NCBI GenBank assembly: GCA_009760855.2
Contig: WPIO01000072.1
Span: forward strand, 1,855,001 to 1,919,000
DNA: 64,000 nucleotides
Source of the DNA: Cristatella mucedo
Taxonomy: Eukaryota; Bryozoa; Phylactolaemata; Cristatellidae
Direction of reading: 5' to 3'
Shown here: one piece after another, positions 16,045 to 38,270 of the stretch
Position numbering within the stretch: position 1 is the first letter of the stretch
Layout: the number at the start of each line of letters is the position of its first letter
Program-made: the position numbers and the translations under genes
Notes under the pieces: model-generated
Told to the model about the DNA's origin: nothing
What the model saw: the letters and a program-made list of their open reading frames with translations, nothing else
Database searches by the model: none

Positions 16045-16590
16045 GCTGACCAGACAAGGACCAAGCTAGCGAGACGCTCGCTTGGCCGGAAGCACTTCGT
16101 CGTCGTGTTGTGAAATATACGGCCCGCCACGGCTTGGCTCCTTCGTACCTAGCTGAACTGCTGCACCAGTTTCAGCCTGATCGTGCCCTGAGGTCCTGTG
16201 TGGACAATAAATTAGCTGTCCCATTCCTCCGCTTAAAGACAGTTGGCGACAGAAGCTTTAGCTCTGCAGGTCCTAGACTGTGGAACTCGCTTCCACAATT
16301 CTTGCGCAACGACAACTACTCTCCTATTGCCGACTATGGCACATCTTTTTCAGCGGTCCTAAGTTGCTACTTCTATGCTACTCACTACCTCAACTGCTCT
16401 CCTGACTCTGCTATGCTTCCCACTTTCTCTTTGTTTCGTGAGACGAAGTCTGTTGGCTACCGAATGCGTACCGAAAGCCGCTTAGGCTGTGAGTGCGCTA
16501 TACAAAACTCTCCTCCTTAACACCCACATGGTCTTTATGATTTTGTGGAGTTACAGACGGAGATACATTACATTAAATTACATTATACGT
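16045..16590 (+). mobile_element. LINE family B, 3' end with C-terminal coding
   Basis: Positions 16110-16520 encode the homologous C-terminal domain of a different L2/CR1-group family: ARHGLAPSYLAELL, GDRSFSSAGPRLWNSLPQFL. The 3' end is GGAGTTACAGACGGAGATAC followed by an ATTACATTA-type tail, unlike the hairpin plus (TTA)n of family A. Truncated at the 5' side. It closely matches 33085-33545. Confidence 0.85.
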
Positions 16591-17984
16591 TGGTTACGTA
16601 TGGCAGCATGCCCGTCCTTACCTTAATCCCTGCCAACTCAGCTGGATATATGCACCCCAGCGATTCGCCATTTAGCCTTAGGCCATTTTTAATATCCTGT
16701 TTGTAGTCATGTCCACCTAAAAGCATTACATGAACCATCTACCGAGCTGGCAGTCACTGTCGGCCGATAAATGGTAACGAATCCCCCTAAACCTCCAATC
16801 GGCCTTGAGGAGGCACCGGACAGTTTCTTAAAACAGGCCTGCTAAATGTCCATAAATGAAAGGGGCACTTAATCGTGTCCACAAAATTCATGAGAAGCTC
16901 AATGTCTTTCTTCTGACTGATATATGGATGGCACCCAGCTCTAGTTTTGGAGACGATCCTACCCGGTTTCTTATTTTTGAGTCCACGCGACCTGAAACGA
17001 GTGGGTGGTGAGGTTAATGTGCTCATGTTCGAAATACGCGTAGCTACAAGACTTGGAGCTTTTCAATGGGCTGTCGCTTGAATCAGTTGTCATCATGTAC
17101 CCATCAAACACAGAGAATTTTTCGGACTCCTCACCAAAAAAAAGATGGAGACTGTACAATTTATGCTGATAAACCTCAGGCGCACTCGTTTCTTGACTAT
17201 TTGGAGATTTGGCTTGGTCCAGTACGTTTGTCATGCAACTCCATGACCGTTACGTGGATCTCGTCGTTACAAAGGGTGGGCGCCCACTCAGTGACGTTTT
17301 TGTGTGACTGCTCTGGATCGCTGCTCAGTCTTGTTCGCTGCTTCTTTTTTCGTCATAAGCATGGCAGCATCCTGTTTGTCCAGATACGAAACTTACAGTA
17401 GTTGATAATGAGAAATCCGTTTAATCTGTTTTCGATGCAGGTCCGCTGGCGGCATTTTCATTGATGGTTAACAATACACAGTCAGGTTCAATTTATTCAG
17501 CCGCCGTAGGAGAAGGTGGAAATGCTTAGCCCACAGCGACAACGGGACAGACGTGGTTTTGGGCGTGTCTGACCTCGAGAAGATTGGCCTCGAAGCTGGC
17601 GAGCAATTAGGGTAGACAGTGGTTGCTGCAAGTCTATTGAGGTCGAAAGGCCACCCCCTCAATTGTGGGGTCCGCCATGTGAGGATCCTGATTGTCAGTT
17701 CACAACTGTTTACGGTTGACGGTTTCCGCTGGAAAAGCTCATCCATGCAGTTGGTTTCGGCGACTCTAAAGCAGACAGCATGCGAGAGCAAGCGAAAAGT
17801 CAAGTTATCAGGTGTATTTTACGTCGCCAGGTATTGCCATCCTACCACCGCGCCTGCCTGCAAGCAAGGACCGGCTCTTATAGCGCCGACTGAGAGGTGG
17901 GGGTTGCTTGTCTTCAAATCGGTCATCGTTCGACCAATACTTGAAAGCTCGGATTGAATCTCGAGGCCATAAAAAACCAGCTCT
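16591..17984. other. No gene recognised
   Basis: Overlapping 80-112 codon frames on both strands. They might be worn upstream parts of the family B LINE that follows, but no endonuclease motif could be confirmed. Confidence 0.35.
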
Positions 17985-19475
17985 CCCAATTCCTTCCTTT
18001 TTTGTCCAGGATTCTCGAACAGATTTTCATTAGCCAGCTTGTGGACCACATTGACAGGAACTGCTTTCCTTACAGCATACGAAACGTACATATTAGTAAA
18101 TTTAGTTCTCAGGGGCGCTATGCAAATGTTTTATTACTATTAACATCATACAATTTCATTCCGGATTCAAGACAGCACGCCTCCCTGCCGCCAACGGCAT
18201 TGAGAGCAGCAACGACGGTGATAATGTCACTCACTACTCGATCTGTCGACTGCGTTTGACATCATTGATCACGATATCGTACTTAAAAGTTAGGTAACAA
18301 ATATCAGTCTGGGGGATGGTGCAGTGGCTTGGCTTGAATCGGACTTGTACGATCGTGTTCAGTCTCGTTTGGTGGGCACATCAGTCTCCTCATCCAGCAG
18401 ACCAGTCACCCGTGGGATCGGCAATCACTTCTGTGCTGACGATACTCAGATGCCACTGAAAGCAACTGCAGCGACTGATTAACTGAATAAATGTGCCATA
18501 ATACTGCTTGCAAGCAAGATGCAGAAGTCCACCCACAAATTCGAGGTTCTGAAGTGCCTTTCAGACATTCGATCGTGGGTGTCGACCATTTTTTTTTAAA
18601 GCTTAACGATGATAAAAGCGAGTAAGTTAAATCACAGGACACCCTAATCAGAGCTGGAGTAGGAGGCTTGGCACTTCTAACCTGGTGCTGTAGCACGACC
18701 GTCATCACGTGCATGGGATTTTGGTGACCTTTTTGGTAGCTGCAGGCCGTTTAAAAGTTTAATAAAGAAGGCCACTGCCACAGCTCATCACGTTCGATCT
18801 CTCTTCAAGATTAGGGACTGTGTGCCACGGTGACAGGCTTAAGATCTTATTAGCTCTCTTGATTCTACCTAGGATGTACTACTTTAATTCTGTTTCGGTC
18901 TACCGAAAAAAGCTATCAAGCCAATTGAGCTGGTGCTAAATGTATCTACATGTTGGTATACAATTCCATAAGGTTCAGCCATGTATCTTCTTTGCTGAAT
19001 CGGTTTATCAACAGACACAACAATGTTCTTACTCTTACCCATAAAAACCTCCATGGCTCGGCTCCTTCCACTACTGCACCAGTGCCAGCCTCCTAGCACC
19101 CTCAGTTCCTCTATGGACAATAAATGAGCTATTCCATTCATTTGCTTTAATACAATTAGTACAGTAAGATTTTGCTCTTCGGATACTAGGCTGTGGAACT
19201 CACTTCCACAATTCTTATGCAACATATCCTCTCCTCTTGTTGACCGTGACACATCCTTTCCGGTCGTTCTGGACTGTTAGCTCCAGATTATTTCTCAACT
19301 GCCTTCCTGACTGCTATGCTTCTCACATTCTTTGTTACATGAGTTCATAAGTCGGTGGCTAATGCAAGTTCACCTAAAGCTGATCGCGCTTTGAACATGC
19401 TATAGAAAACTCCTATAGAATACCAACTTGTCTTTGTAGAGTTACTGACTGAGATACATTAACATTACGTAGGGC
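17985..19475 (+). mobile_element. LINE family B, long but decayed copy
   Basis: Scattered reverse-transcriptase motifs in different frames: FLSRILEQIFISQLVDHID (finger region) near 17994-18056, LLDLSTAFDIIDHD-like sequence (motif A) near 18238-18275, and FCADDTQ (motif C) near 18430. After about 19060 come fragments of the C-terminal domain (LWNSLPQF-like) and the 3' end GAGATACATTAACATTAC near 19450. Deletions and frameshifts throughout; it cannot encode a functional enzyme. Confidence 0.65.
18095..18140 (+). mobile_element. SINE A/LINE A tail scrap inside LINE B
   Basis: TTTAGTTCTCAGGGGCGCTA TGCAAATG is the terminal half of the shared hairpin and tail, sitting between two reverse-transcriptase segments of the surrounding LINE B, so it is an ultra-short insertion into it. 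Confidence 0.6.
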
Positions 19476-20703
19476 CTTTCTTAGGCAATAGTATTTACAT
19501 AAAGATACATGTTAGCAACTAAGAAAGCTTTTGAAACTCATGGTAACATTCAGTCCGAACCTTACAAATGAATGCTGCATCACATGTACTATACGGCTTT
19601 GCACAATATCTAACGAAAGTAAAGACTATGTTCAGCAAACGCTTCTTGGGAGTCTTTTTCACCAAAAGCTTCGGACTTCGATTCTAAATGACATGCTTAG
19701 AGTAAGACTCACCACTTCTGTCTGCCTAACCCAGTGCTTGGCACTTACAGGAAGCCCCCTTCTGCATCTGCTGGCAAAGCACACACCCACCGATAGCTCA
19801 CCAATGCTGACCGACAGCACATGGCAGTGAAGCATACATTCGACACAGCGGTGCCGACGAAAATCTCATTGGCGGATGCAGATGCAAGTTCGGGCGAAAA
19901 CATTCCATTCCGACTGAGGACTAAGAAGCACTAGGGCAAGGGCATGCTTTATATGTACAATTGGCACTTTATAACGACTCACGCTTATATACAATAAAAG
20001 CACGCTTGTACAGTGCACCAAAGATGTACAGTGGATAAACTGGCATTCAGTTCCAAGTAAGAAAAACAGCAACAGTAACAAGAAATTGACAATTCAGGCA
20101 AAGCACGTTTATATGTATCCATGATAGTGGGATGCTGCCCAACCTCTGGGAACAGGATGGTCCGGCATGCTGCTGATATCACAAGCAGCCACAATATGTG
20201 GCCTTGATTCGACTGAGCCAGCAAAGCAAACCAGCTCCAGCAGATTCCTTCTCCTGCCCACTCCATGCCCTCATCTGAGCAGGCCCACGCACACCGATCC
20301 AATATGCAATGTCACATACAGGTGACTGAAAGTCTCAGGTGAGGCAGCTGAGCTGAAAGGTCTTATATGCTCCAGAAGCATCGAATCGCTAAGATGAACA
20401 TCCATCTGATCCTTTACCATGCCTATGCTTGTATTGCTGAATTTGGTTTGGCCTTGATCAAAGGTGGCGGCGGTTGCTGCAGCTGCTGCTGTGAAAGCAG
20501 TTTCACTGTGCTACCACCATTGCCCCTAAAATGGAAAACGGTATATGTTAGCTAGTATGCAAGCACTCCTTATATATAACGTGGCGGTCGGAGTCAAATC
20601 AATAATAAACAACCGTTCGATTTTGTGTCACTAGACAATCGATCAAACACAAGAGGTGCTAGCGGCCAGCAGCAAAGACCGAGGCATCGGCTCGCTGTGT
20701 AGT
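19476..20703. other. No gene recognised
   Basis: Overlapping 60-105 codon frames on both strands without recognisable features. A small GGCGG/CTGCTG-rich patch lies near 20465-20490. Confidence 0.4.
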
Positions 20704-20765
20704 ATGCAGCAAATGTAAAGCACCTAGAGAGAGATTGAGTTCTCTGAGGGCGCTTTATTAAATGC

Positions 20766-20797
<32 letters not shown>

Positions 20798-20803
20798 TAT
20801 TAT
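20704..20803 (+). mobile_element. LINE family A, solo 3' hairpin
   Basis: Only the last 100 bp are present: GCAGCAAATGTAAAGCACC, then GAGAGATTGAGTTCTCTGAG, GGCGCTTTATTAAATGC and (TTA)n. On the opposite strand the change from ATCAAG to ATTAAA creates AATAAA at 20759-20754, downstream of the RCOR stop codon. Confidence 0.85.
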
Positions 20804-21218
20804 GGAGCTAAGTGAGACAGTTTAAGATACGCCACACGATAAAGAGACCACTTCTCACGACTCACCAGCAGTCATGAAAGTGGAAATCCGTGGAAATGGA
20901 AGTATACTCCCCCTTATCAAGCACAACAACAAACAACAGTAAACCAGAGCATTTCAAATGAGAAGTTTATCCAGCAGCACATTCGCTGTTAAGTCGTATC
21001 CTGTGGCCAACGGCTTGTCATGAAAAATAATTCGTTTCTTGTCCACTGTTAATGTTGAAGATGTACAGAAAACCTAGACAAAAAGGGACACTTGTTTAAA
21101 TGTAATTGTTTAGTCTGGTCACTTCATGAGTTATATTTCAAAATGCAGAGCAATCGGAGGCCATCTGCCGTTGGACTGAACACCCACCCAAAAATAATTT
21201 CACATCGAGCGGAAAATG

Positions 21219-21276
21219 ATCAAGCAACCGCTGGGTTACCAGTCCAGTGCTCTAACGATTAAACTATTGACACCAG
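21219..21276 (-). repeat. tRNA-like sequence (threonine-type half)
   Basis: The minus strand reads AGTTTAATCGTTAGAGCAC, then CTGGACTGGTAACCCAG, then GGTTGCTTGATC. This resembles the D-arm, anticodon arm (loop CTGGTAA, GGT anticodon position) and start of the T side of a tRNA. There is no convincing acceptor stem, so a tRNA pseudogene or the head of a further SINE family is more likely than a functional tRNA. A relative lies at 54436-54495. Confidence 0.45.
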
Positions 21277-21524
21277 TAGCCATTAGGCTCTACACACAGC
21301 TTGAGTATAAACGAAAAAAAAATTAATTTTTGGCTGGCCTTACGGGTAGCGCTTCATGCTACAAGAACCGCCGTACCACTTCAAAAAGCATGACTGATTA
21401 ACTTTCAAAGACGACATAACCACACTTTTCACAGCAAGAAAGCAAATATTGCAAATGGAGGAGGCAAGATGTGTGAGCAAATGTGAGGGGGCAGCCCTAA
21501 AGCAGGACTGGGTATCGGCAATGT

Positions 21525-31819
<10,295 letters not shown>

Positions 31820-33084
31820 TGCTTTCGACGATCAGTACAAGGAGCACTACAGCCACTACAAATTAACCGAGCACCTACAACACTGCGACTGCGTCAACAT
31901 CGGTACAGCCCGTACAAGCAGCGTACAGCCGCAGTGCACCGCCGATGGACGCGGATGCCGCACCAATACAGTCCCTCTCACACGATTCCCTCAGTTAACT
32001 ATAGACTTAATTATGCAAATTAAAAGACTTCAAATCATCTTTTTAACTTACGTGAGGGCTCTTCTACACTGTCGGTTCTGGTAGATCGCTTTACGAGGCC
32101 CCTAGTACATGCGGAGTAATACAGCGACAACGTACGTCACCTAAAACCGTGTTTCTATAAGCCGAACATTTTATTAGGAATTAGGGAAGTCACTGCAGAT
32201 TTTATTTAGTAAGTCATCTCAAAGCTTTCATAAAATTTTTATATCAGCGTGACAGCAGCTCTGAGGGGTGCATATTCCGGTTTACAGCCGGCTCCTGCAG
32301 AGAGGCACCCCATAGCATAACTCAACAAAGGGGTACGGCTTCCGTCTGTCGAGCTTTAATTCATGAAGGCATTGAGTTGGTGTGAAGTTTGCTGCATTAA
32401 AAGGGTTCGCCAGAGGCGTTGAGCCAGGCAGTTGAACTGTGCTCTGCATCCCGAAGTAACTATCAAAAAGACTGCCCTACACTATGGACACGGTAAGATA
32501 TGAGGGCTCTTAATTGCTGCAGCATTCCATTATAGTCAGCATGCCTACGTACACGCCTTTGGGAGATAAACTTCAAGTCGCCAGCCATGATTTTAAGGCT
32601 TCAGACTTCTCCGGCGTTGGCCATGCGTCGGCGAGGGCTAGCCAACAGAGTGCGGAATTTGCTGTGGACATTAGAGCAAAAGCCGCTACGGCCCTTTCTT
32701 AAAACTCGTTTTCTTTAGAGCCACCGTACTTCCTATAGCAAGCAGTCAGAGTAATTCGCTGTAATCACTTCAAAAAGTTGCAGTGGTATCCCTCTCGCTG
32801 TTTGCTAGTCAAACGTGCAATTATGAGAATCCGCCTCGGGAGTAGGAGGACCTAGCGGAATCCGAGAGCTAAGGTGTATGTGCGGCGCGAAGCATAGACA
32901 AAGCCCCACACGTTAAGTTTCCTGGTGGCCTATTTTGAAAGCCAAACCAATGCCGAGCTTTTAGCGGATAAACTCACATACGGGCCGACGACGGACACGA
33001 GGAAGTGCAGAGCAAGCGATACTAAGGGTCGCATAACTAGCTCTGCCACTGGATGGCCAGTGTTAAAATCTGGCCGAAGCTGGC
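31820..33084. other. No gene recognised upstream of RCOR
   Basis: Presumed RCOR promoter/5' region on the minus strand followed by unassigned sequence. Open frames of up to 134 codons on the plus strand at 31680-32084 overlap RCOR exon 1 in antisense and look accidental. No TATA box or clear element is visible. Confidence 0.35.
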
Positions 33085-33545
33085 CAGCCACAGCGGTGCC
33101 CGCCACGGCTTGGCTCTTCCATACCAAGCTAAACTGCTGCACCAGGTTCAGCCTTCTCTTGCCCTCAGATCCTTATGGACAATAAATTAGCTGTTCCATT
33201 CCTCCGAATAAAGACCATTGGCGACAGAAGCTTTAGTTCTGCAGGTCCTAGACTCTGGAACTCGCTTCCACAATTCTTGCGCAACGACAACTACTCTCCT
33301 ACTGCCGACTATGGCGCATCTTTTTCAGCGGTCCCAAGTTGCTACTTCCATACTACTCCCTACCTCAACCTGCTCTCATGACTCTGCTATGCTACCCACT
33401 TTCTCTTTGTTGCGTGAGACGAAGTCTGCTGGCTACCGAATGCGTACCGGAAGCCGCTTAGGCTGTGAGTGTGCAATACAAAACTCTCCTGCGTGACGCC
33501 CAGATAGTCTGTATGGCTTTGTGGAGTTACAGGCAGAGATAGATT
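33085..33545 (+). mobile_element. LINE family B, 3' end
   Basis: Close match to 16045-16590: GCCCGCCACGGCTTGGCTC, then MDNKLAVPFLRIKTIGDRSF and GPRLWNSLPQFLRNDNYSPT in frame at 33175-33330, then the family B 3' end GGAGTTACAGGCAGAGATAG at 33524-33543. Truncated at both ends compared with a full element. Confidence 0.85.
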
Positions 33546-33854
33546 ACAGGGCGAAGCAGCAGTCCCACACCTGAGCTAACGTAGGAACCGGACCTCGAGC
33601 GACCGGTGGGCAGGTCGGAACTTGGGCTACCTCGACGGGCTTGCCCAAGTGCTGCTGTGCGACCAAAGAAGTTGTTAAGGTGCTGTGCACAAATGTTGCA
33701 GCCAACGAGTCGTGTGGACCGAATGAATGCTGAATGAGCAACGAGCCCTGGATGGATCGTAGTTGTAGGGGCCGCCCCGTAGAGCCGTTCGCTCCAGGTC
33801 GATTGAGTGATAGCGGTAGAAGCCTGCCTACCAAGAAGCTGCCAATGTGCGATG

Positions 33855-33924
33855 GTCGAGGTCTGCGTGTCGAGGTCTGCGTGCCGAGGTCTGACTGTCA
33901 AGGTCTGAGTGTCGAGGTCTGGTC
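33855..33924. repeat. 14-bp minisatellite, five units
   Basis: GTCGAGGTCTGCGT is repeated five times in tandem with point differences: units start at 33855, 33869, 33883, 33897 and 33911. The first two are identical. Confidence 0.92.
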
Positions 33925-34680
33925 CGGCAAAACACATTAGATTCCTGCTGAGTTGGCTGCCGTCAGTCAGTCGCCCTTGTAGATCGCCAGGGTCACCACG
34001 TATGTAATGTATGTAATCCGCATCAGGGAGTTGGAGGAAGTAATGATGGCGTAGGACAAGGGGACTCCAAAAGCTCACGCGCTTGCACAGTTTGAAGCAG
34101 TGGCCTAGGGGAAGCCCACAACTCAGGCCAAGTTAAATCGGGTAGGGTGACACGGTACCTAGGCCTCATCAGTGCTTAGCTATGCAGGGCCAGAATTTTG
34201 ATCATCATTGCAGGTTTTCGAAAGTAGATATCCCGGGAAGAGTTGATGCTACGAGTGCGTGTACCAGCAAGGGACTCAAAGGTTTTTTTTGACAATTCGC
34301 AGCCTTAGCAAAGGGTGCTACATCTCACCACCGCGTGACCATGGATACCGGTAGATCTAGCACTTCGAAACATCATAGGAGCGTCTCAAATGCTCGCTGG
34401 TATGCAGCCGACTGCAGAACGTAGAAGCAATTGACATTAACCTTACCTCCGAAATCAGTCTAAAGGCGTGGGTGAGATCGTTTGGTCGCGTAGTGAAGGA
34501 GAAGCTTACCCAGCAACTACTAGCCAACACTGCTGCAAAGCAATTGCTACACTCATTTAGCTGTCTCGCAAGTCCAGTCACTAGCTGCGAGACAGATCAA
34601 CAAGAGCAGGCTCGAGGACGCCCGCTCTATCTGGAGACAATCCCTTTAAGCCTAAGCTACCCTACCGTATATATTTACTA
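33925..34680. other. No gene recognised
   Basis: Short overlapping frames only, ending in a (TAC)n/(TAA)n run that belongs to the tail of the next LINE. Confidence 0.4.
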
Positions 34681-35922
34681 CTACTACTACTAATAATAAT
34701 AATAATAATAAAAATAATACATTTGATAAAGCGCCCCCAGAGAATTCAATCTCTTTCTAGGTACTTTACATTTGCTGCAAAGGAAGCACGATCGAATGGC
34801 TAGTGATATGCTCAATAAACAACAACAATAACATGGTTAGGGGTGGCATGCACAGGGTCAGCATGCAAGTATGGTTAGAGGCAACATGCACAGTGTCAGT
34901 ACCCATAAGCGCATAAGGATAGAATCACAGAGAGCCACTAAATGCTGTCCTAAATAGATGCATTTTTAGTTTCTTTTTAAATGCGGTAAACTCAGGAGAT
35001 ATCGTGACGCAAGTCCGGCGTGAGTTCCAGGCTTTAGGAGCGTTCGAACTAAAGGCAGGGTCTCCAAAGGATTTGAGGTTTGTAGATCTATAAAACAACC
35101 ATTTTGAAAACAACTCTTTGAACTATGTTTTTAGTATTTGTGGTTTGATTCTAAAAAGCGGGTGGTACGATGCTTAGCCTGGTTCGGGGGTAGATCTGAT
35201 AGTTAGGCTGGAGCCAAAGAAAGAAGGAACCTAAAAGTGAGTGACAAAACCTTGAAGTCGATGCGTTGCTTGACTTGGAGCCAGTGCAGGACAGTGAAAA
35301 GTGGTGAGATGTGGCAACTGCAACGCTCACGATAGACAAGCCTAGCTGCACAGTTGTGCACCAGCTGTAAGTGCCTTATTGCATATACAGGGAGACCAGC
35401 AAGCAGTGAGTTACAAAAGTCAAGACGGGATGTCACAAATGCATGTACCAATTTAGATGTGGTATCCCTGTCTAAAAACGCCCGAGTTGTAGCAATGTTA
35501 TGTAACTGAAAGTAGGAAGACTTGACTGTGGAGCTGATGTGGTCGTCTGATGAAAGATCACTTTGGAACATGACACCTAGATTTCGTGCAGATTCAACTG
35601 GAGATATGCTGGCTGAGCCGATTTTGAGCATTAGCCTTTCCGATTTCTGAATCACACTTGGTTTGCACATAACTAGTAAGCTGGTTTTATCATCATTCAA
35701 TTTAAGAAAATTTGCTTCTATCCGTATGGGGATGTCATGAATACATGCAGCAAGGGAGTTGAGAGAATTCGACGAGCTGGAGGGCGCGAGGGATCAAAGC
35801 AAAGGTACAACAAAGGCACAACTGATTGTCATCCGCATAGAAGTGAAAGCCTAGATTGTGCTTGGCAATCACATTGGCTAGAGGGAGAGTATACACCGTG
35901 AAAAGAATAAGACCAGCTCCTT
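34681..35922 (-). mobile_element. LINE family A, C-terminal half plus 3' UTR
   Basis: On the minus strand from 35922: end of the reverse transcriptase (LILFTVYTLPLA-like), [60 protein letters not shown], then frame breaks, the NSRRTCVT segment, 3' UTR, hairpin and a mixed (TTA)n/(GTA)n tail. About 60 bp of unrelated sequence near 35084-35145 interrupts the C-terminal domain. Confidence 0.88.
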
Positions 35923-36617
35923 AAGCATCTTAGGCGTAACAGTTCGTGCTAATTGTACAACATGAAGTGATAAACAATTAGATTAGCAACCATTTAGTTA
36001 TGCATTTCACATAGTTCTATTTGAGATTTTCTAGCGCCATGACCGTGCGAAACTCATTAGTTCGGGTAGCGGTACAATGTGTGCAATGACCGAAGACGCC
36101 TTGTCTCGAAATACGCCAACGATAACGCTGCAGCCAGCGCGCTCGACATTCCACTCTCAGCACTAGCAGTAATGTATTGGAAAAAGTGCATGCACTAGCC
36201 TGCATATCACGGCTCGTACAGCAGACGACTTCCAACTGACTGTGTTACAAGCTTACAGCAAGCTCAAGCTCAGCGCCCCCCTTTGGGGGTTGAACGACTC
36301 TTTTACATAGGTCGCCTAAGAACATCGAAAAACACGAATTTAAACATTTTCTGCACGCAATAATTTTATGACTGGGGGGGGGGGGTTTGCCACAACACGA
36401 GGAACCCTATTAAAGGGTTGCGGAATTAGGAAGGTTGAGAACCACTGCTCATGATGTTAATTCGTTACTGACTGAATGAATAGAAAAGGATACAACCGAT
36501 ATCGAATATAGGGTTAAGCTTAATAAATTTCTGTTCATGTTTGTAGGTTATGTCCGATTATTTATTTAGAAAGAAGTATCCAGCGCTGCTTTCCTAATGA
36601 AATATCTGGAGATTACT
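35923..36617. other. No gene recognised
   Basis: Short frames only; contains a run of about twelve G at 36374-36385. Confidence 0.4.
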
Positions 36618-36880
36618 GATTGAATGATATTTCTGAAAATGAAGCGAGCATATTTTATAGGATGGCGGCAACGTTATTTACTTCCTGTAAAGAAGCCTCG
36701 CAATATTTTCCCCGAGTGCAATGGACAGCAATGGTTGATCCTTATTGTGAAGCAGGCAGTATTTATCCCGATTCATTTATACAAAATCAAGACACTTTAC
36801 CGAAAACAATTTACTATGGATTTAGCAGAAATGAAATTCCTCTCTCGAACACAGCAGTGCATTGCTTCTGACTGATCAAC
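36618..36880 (+). pseudogene. Possible transposase scrap
   Basis: Two overlapping 83-codon frames. One begins NDISENEASIFYRM, which loosely recalls the D.DETGLFY catalytic block of Tigger/pogo transposases. The remainder does not align by eye, and no other transposase motif was found in this orientation. Confidence 0.2.
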
Positions 36881-37254
36881 ATTTTTAGATATCAGTTCAC
36901 CAGCTTCCTCATTTTGATGGATGGCATGACAAAGCAAAGAGAACACACACCAGCACTTTAATGATGCGATGATACCTGCATCAAGTGATTACATTTTTAA
37001 ATTGATCTAGGTGGTAACTTTACAGCATATTACAACATATTTACAACATATTTTGAAGCGCAAGCACCCTATTTGTATTCGACGAAGCACTGTCTAAAGC
37101 ACCAGTGTGGCTCGTAAAGTATCATGCATTTGTTTATCTAGTCCTCGAATTTGATCTCTCTAAATCAGCTCTGTTATTGTAGTCTCGGGATCACGCTTAC
37201 ACGCAAACTCATACCACTGTACAGTTTGAGTCTTGAAAAGCCCCAGGCTGTTCA

Positions 37255-37600
37255 GCAAGATTAATATGTCATCGTGAAAACCTGATGGTCCCAAATGGTA
37301 TTTACTGTAACTGTTACGGTTAAAATGCTTTTTGTCTTTCTGTTTTTTGGTCTTCCACCAGAAATAGATCGATCCGGGGCCAGATGATACATGCCAGTCT
37401 CATCCATGTTGCAGACATCAAATGCAGCGCATAAGGCAGTAATGTACCATAGCTTTTGGAAAGCTGCTTTGAAGTATCTATGAACCTTCAAAAACGCTTC
37501 ATCTCAAACGCAATGTATTTTGCTTTAAGCCTTTAAAAATGTTCAACCACTTTTCATCCACGGTAGGTTGATAATGCTTTCCCTTCTAATCCCAATTTAA
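37255..37600 (-). pseudogene. Tigger/pogo-type transposase relic
   Basis: Minus strand: DEKWLNIFKGLKQNTLRLR (end of the CENP-B-like helix-turn-helix block) near 37560, interrupted by a stop, then a frame at 37491-37261 with FDVCNMDETGMYHLAPDRS. The latter contains the NxDETG(L/M) block holding the second catalytic Asp of DDE transposases, followed by KNRKTKSILTVTVTVN, the strand before the next motif. The downstream catalytic residue and inverted repeats were not found. A fossil fragment. Confidence 0.65.
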
Positions 37601-37894
37601 TTCTCATTTCCTTCCAAATTTTTAGTATTTACTACCCATTTCCAAAGTCTGCAGCACTCTTTGACACGGATACGCTAGCCTCTGGGTCTTATAATGCCAG
37701 GCTAAGCTCGTGTGCCTTACAGGAGACATTATACTGGAAAGGTACAATGCTCTACTGTGATGACTGGCCATATAGCGACTCAGGGTTATGCCTCTAGCAT
37801 AGAGCATGACGCAAGTAACCTGTTCGAGACATCACAACTGCATGACTAATACTTGTGGAACTTGCGACTTGAAGCATGGCTAATAAATCCTAGA

Positions 37895-38270
37895 ATAATA
37901 ATAATTATAAAAATAAAAGAAATAGCTAAGAGTATATCAGAAACACTCTACCCTTAACAATAATGATAACAGTAATCATAAAGCCTTAGAAGAAATAAAT
38001 CGCTTTCTAAGCTGGAAAGAAAGTGCATCGGCTGATTGTTGGTAATAAAATGCTCAATTGTAACACCGAAGCACGTTAGGGATAGTTCCAGTGGACGCAG
38101 CTTATGCTGTGAAGACCAAGGGGAGTTTTTAGTTTCGCATTATATGGCAAGTCAGAGTATTTCTTGATGTTAGCCGGTAAATAGTTAAACTGAAGGCGCG
38201 ATCTCCACAGGATTTGAGATTTCTAAGCATTCGCATGCTCCTTAGGCGGTAACGTTTATCACAGCTCAAC
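37895..38270 (-). mobile_element. Degenerate LINE family A copy
   Basis: AATAATGATAACAGTAATC tail, a worn hairpin (CCTTAGAAGAAATAAATCGC TTTCTAAGC), then GTTAAACTGAAGGCGCGATC and CACAGGATTTGAGATTTCTA, which match the C-terminal domain of family A in reverse. An old copy. Confidence 0.6.
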
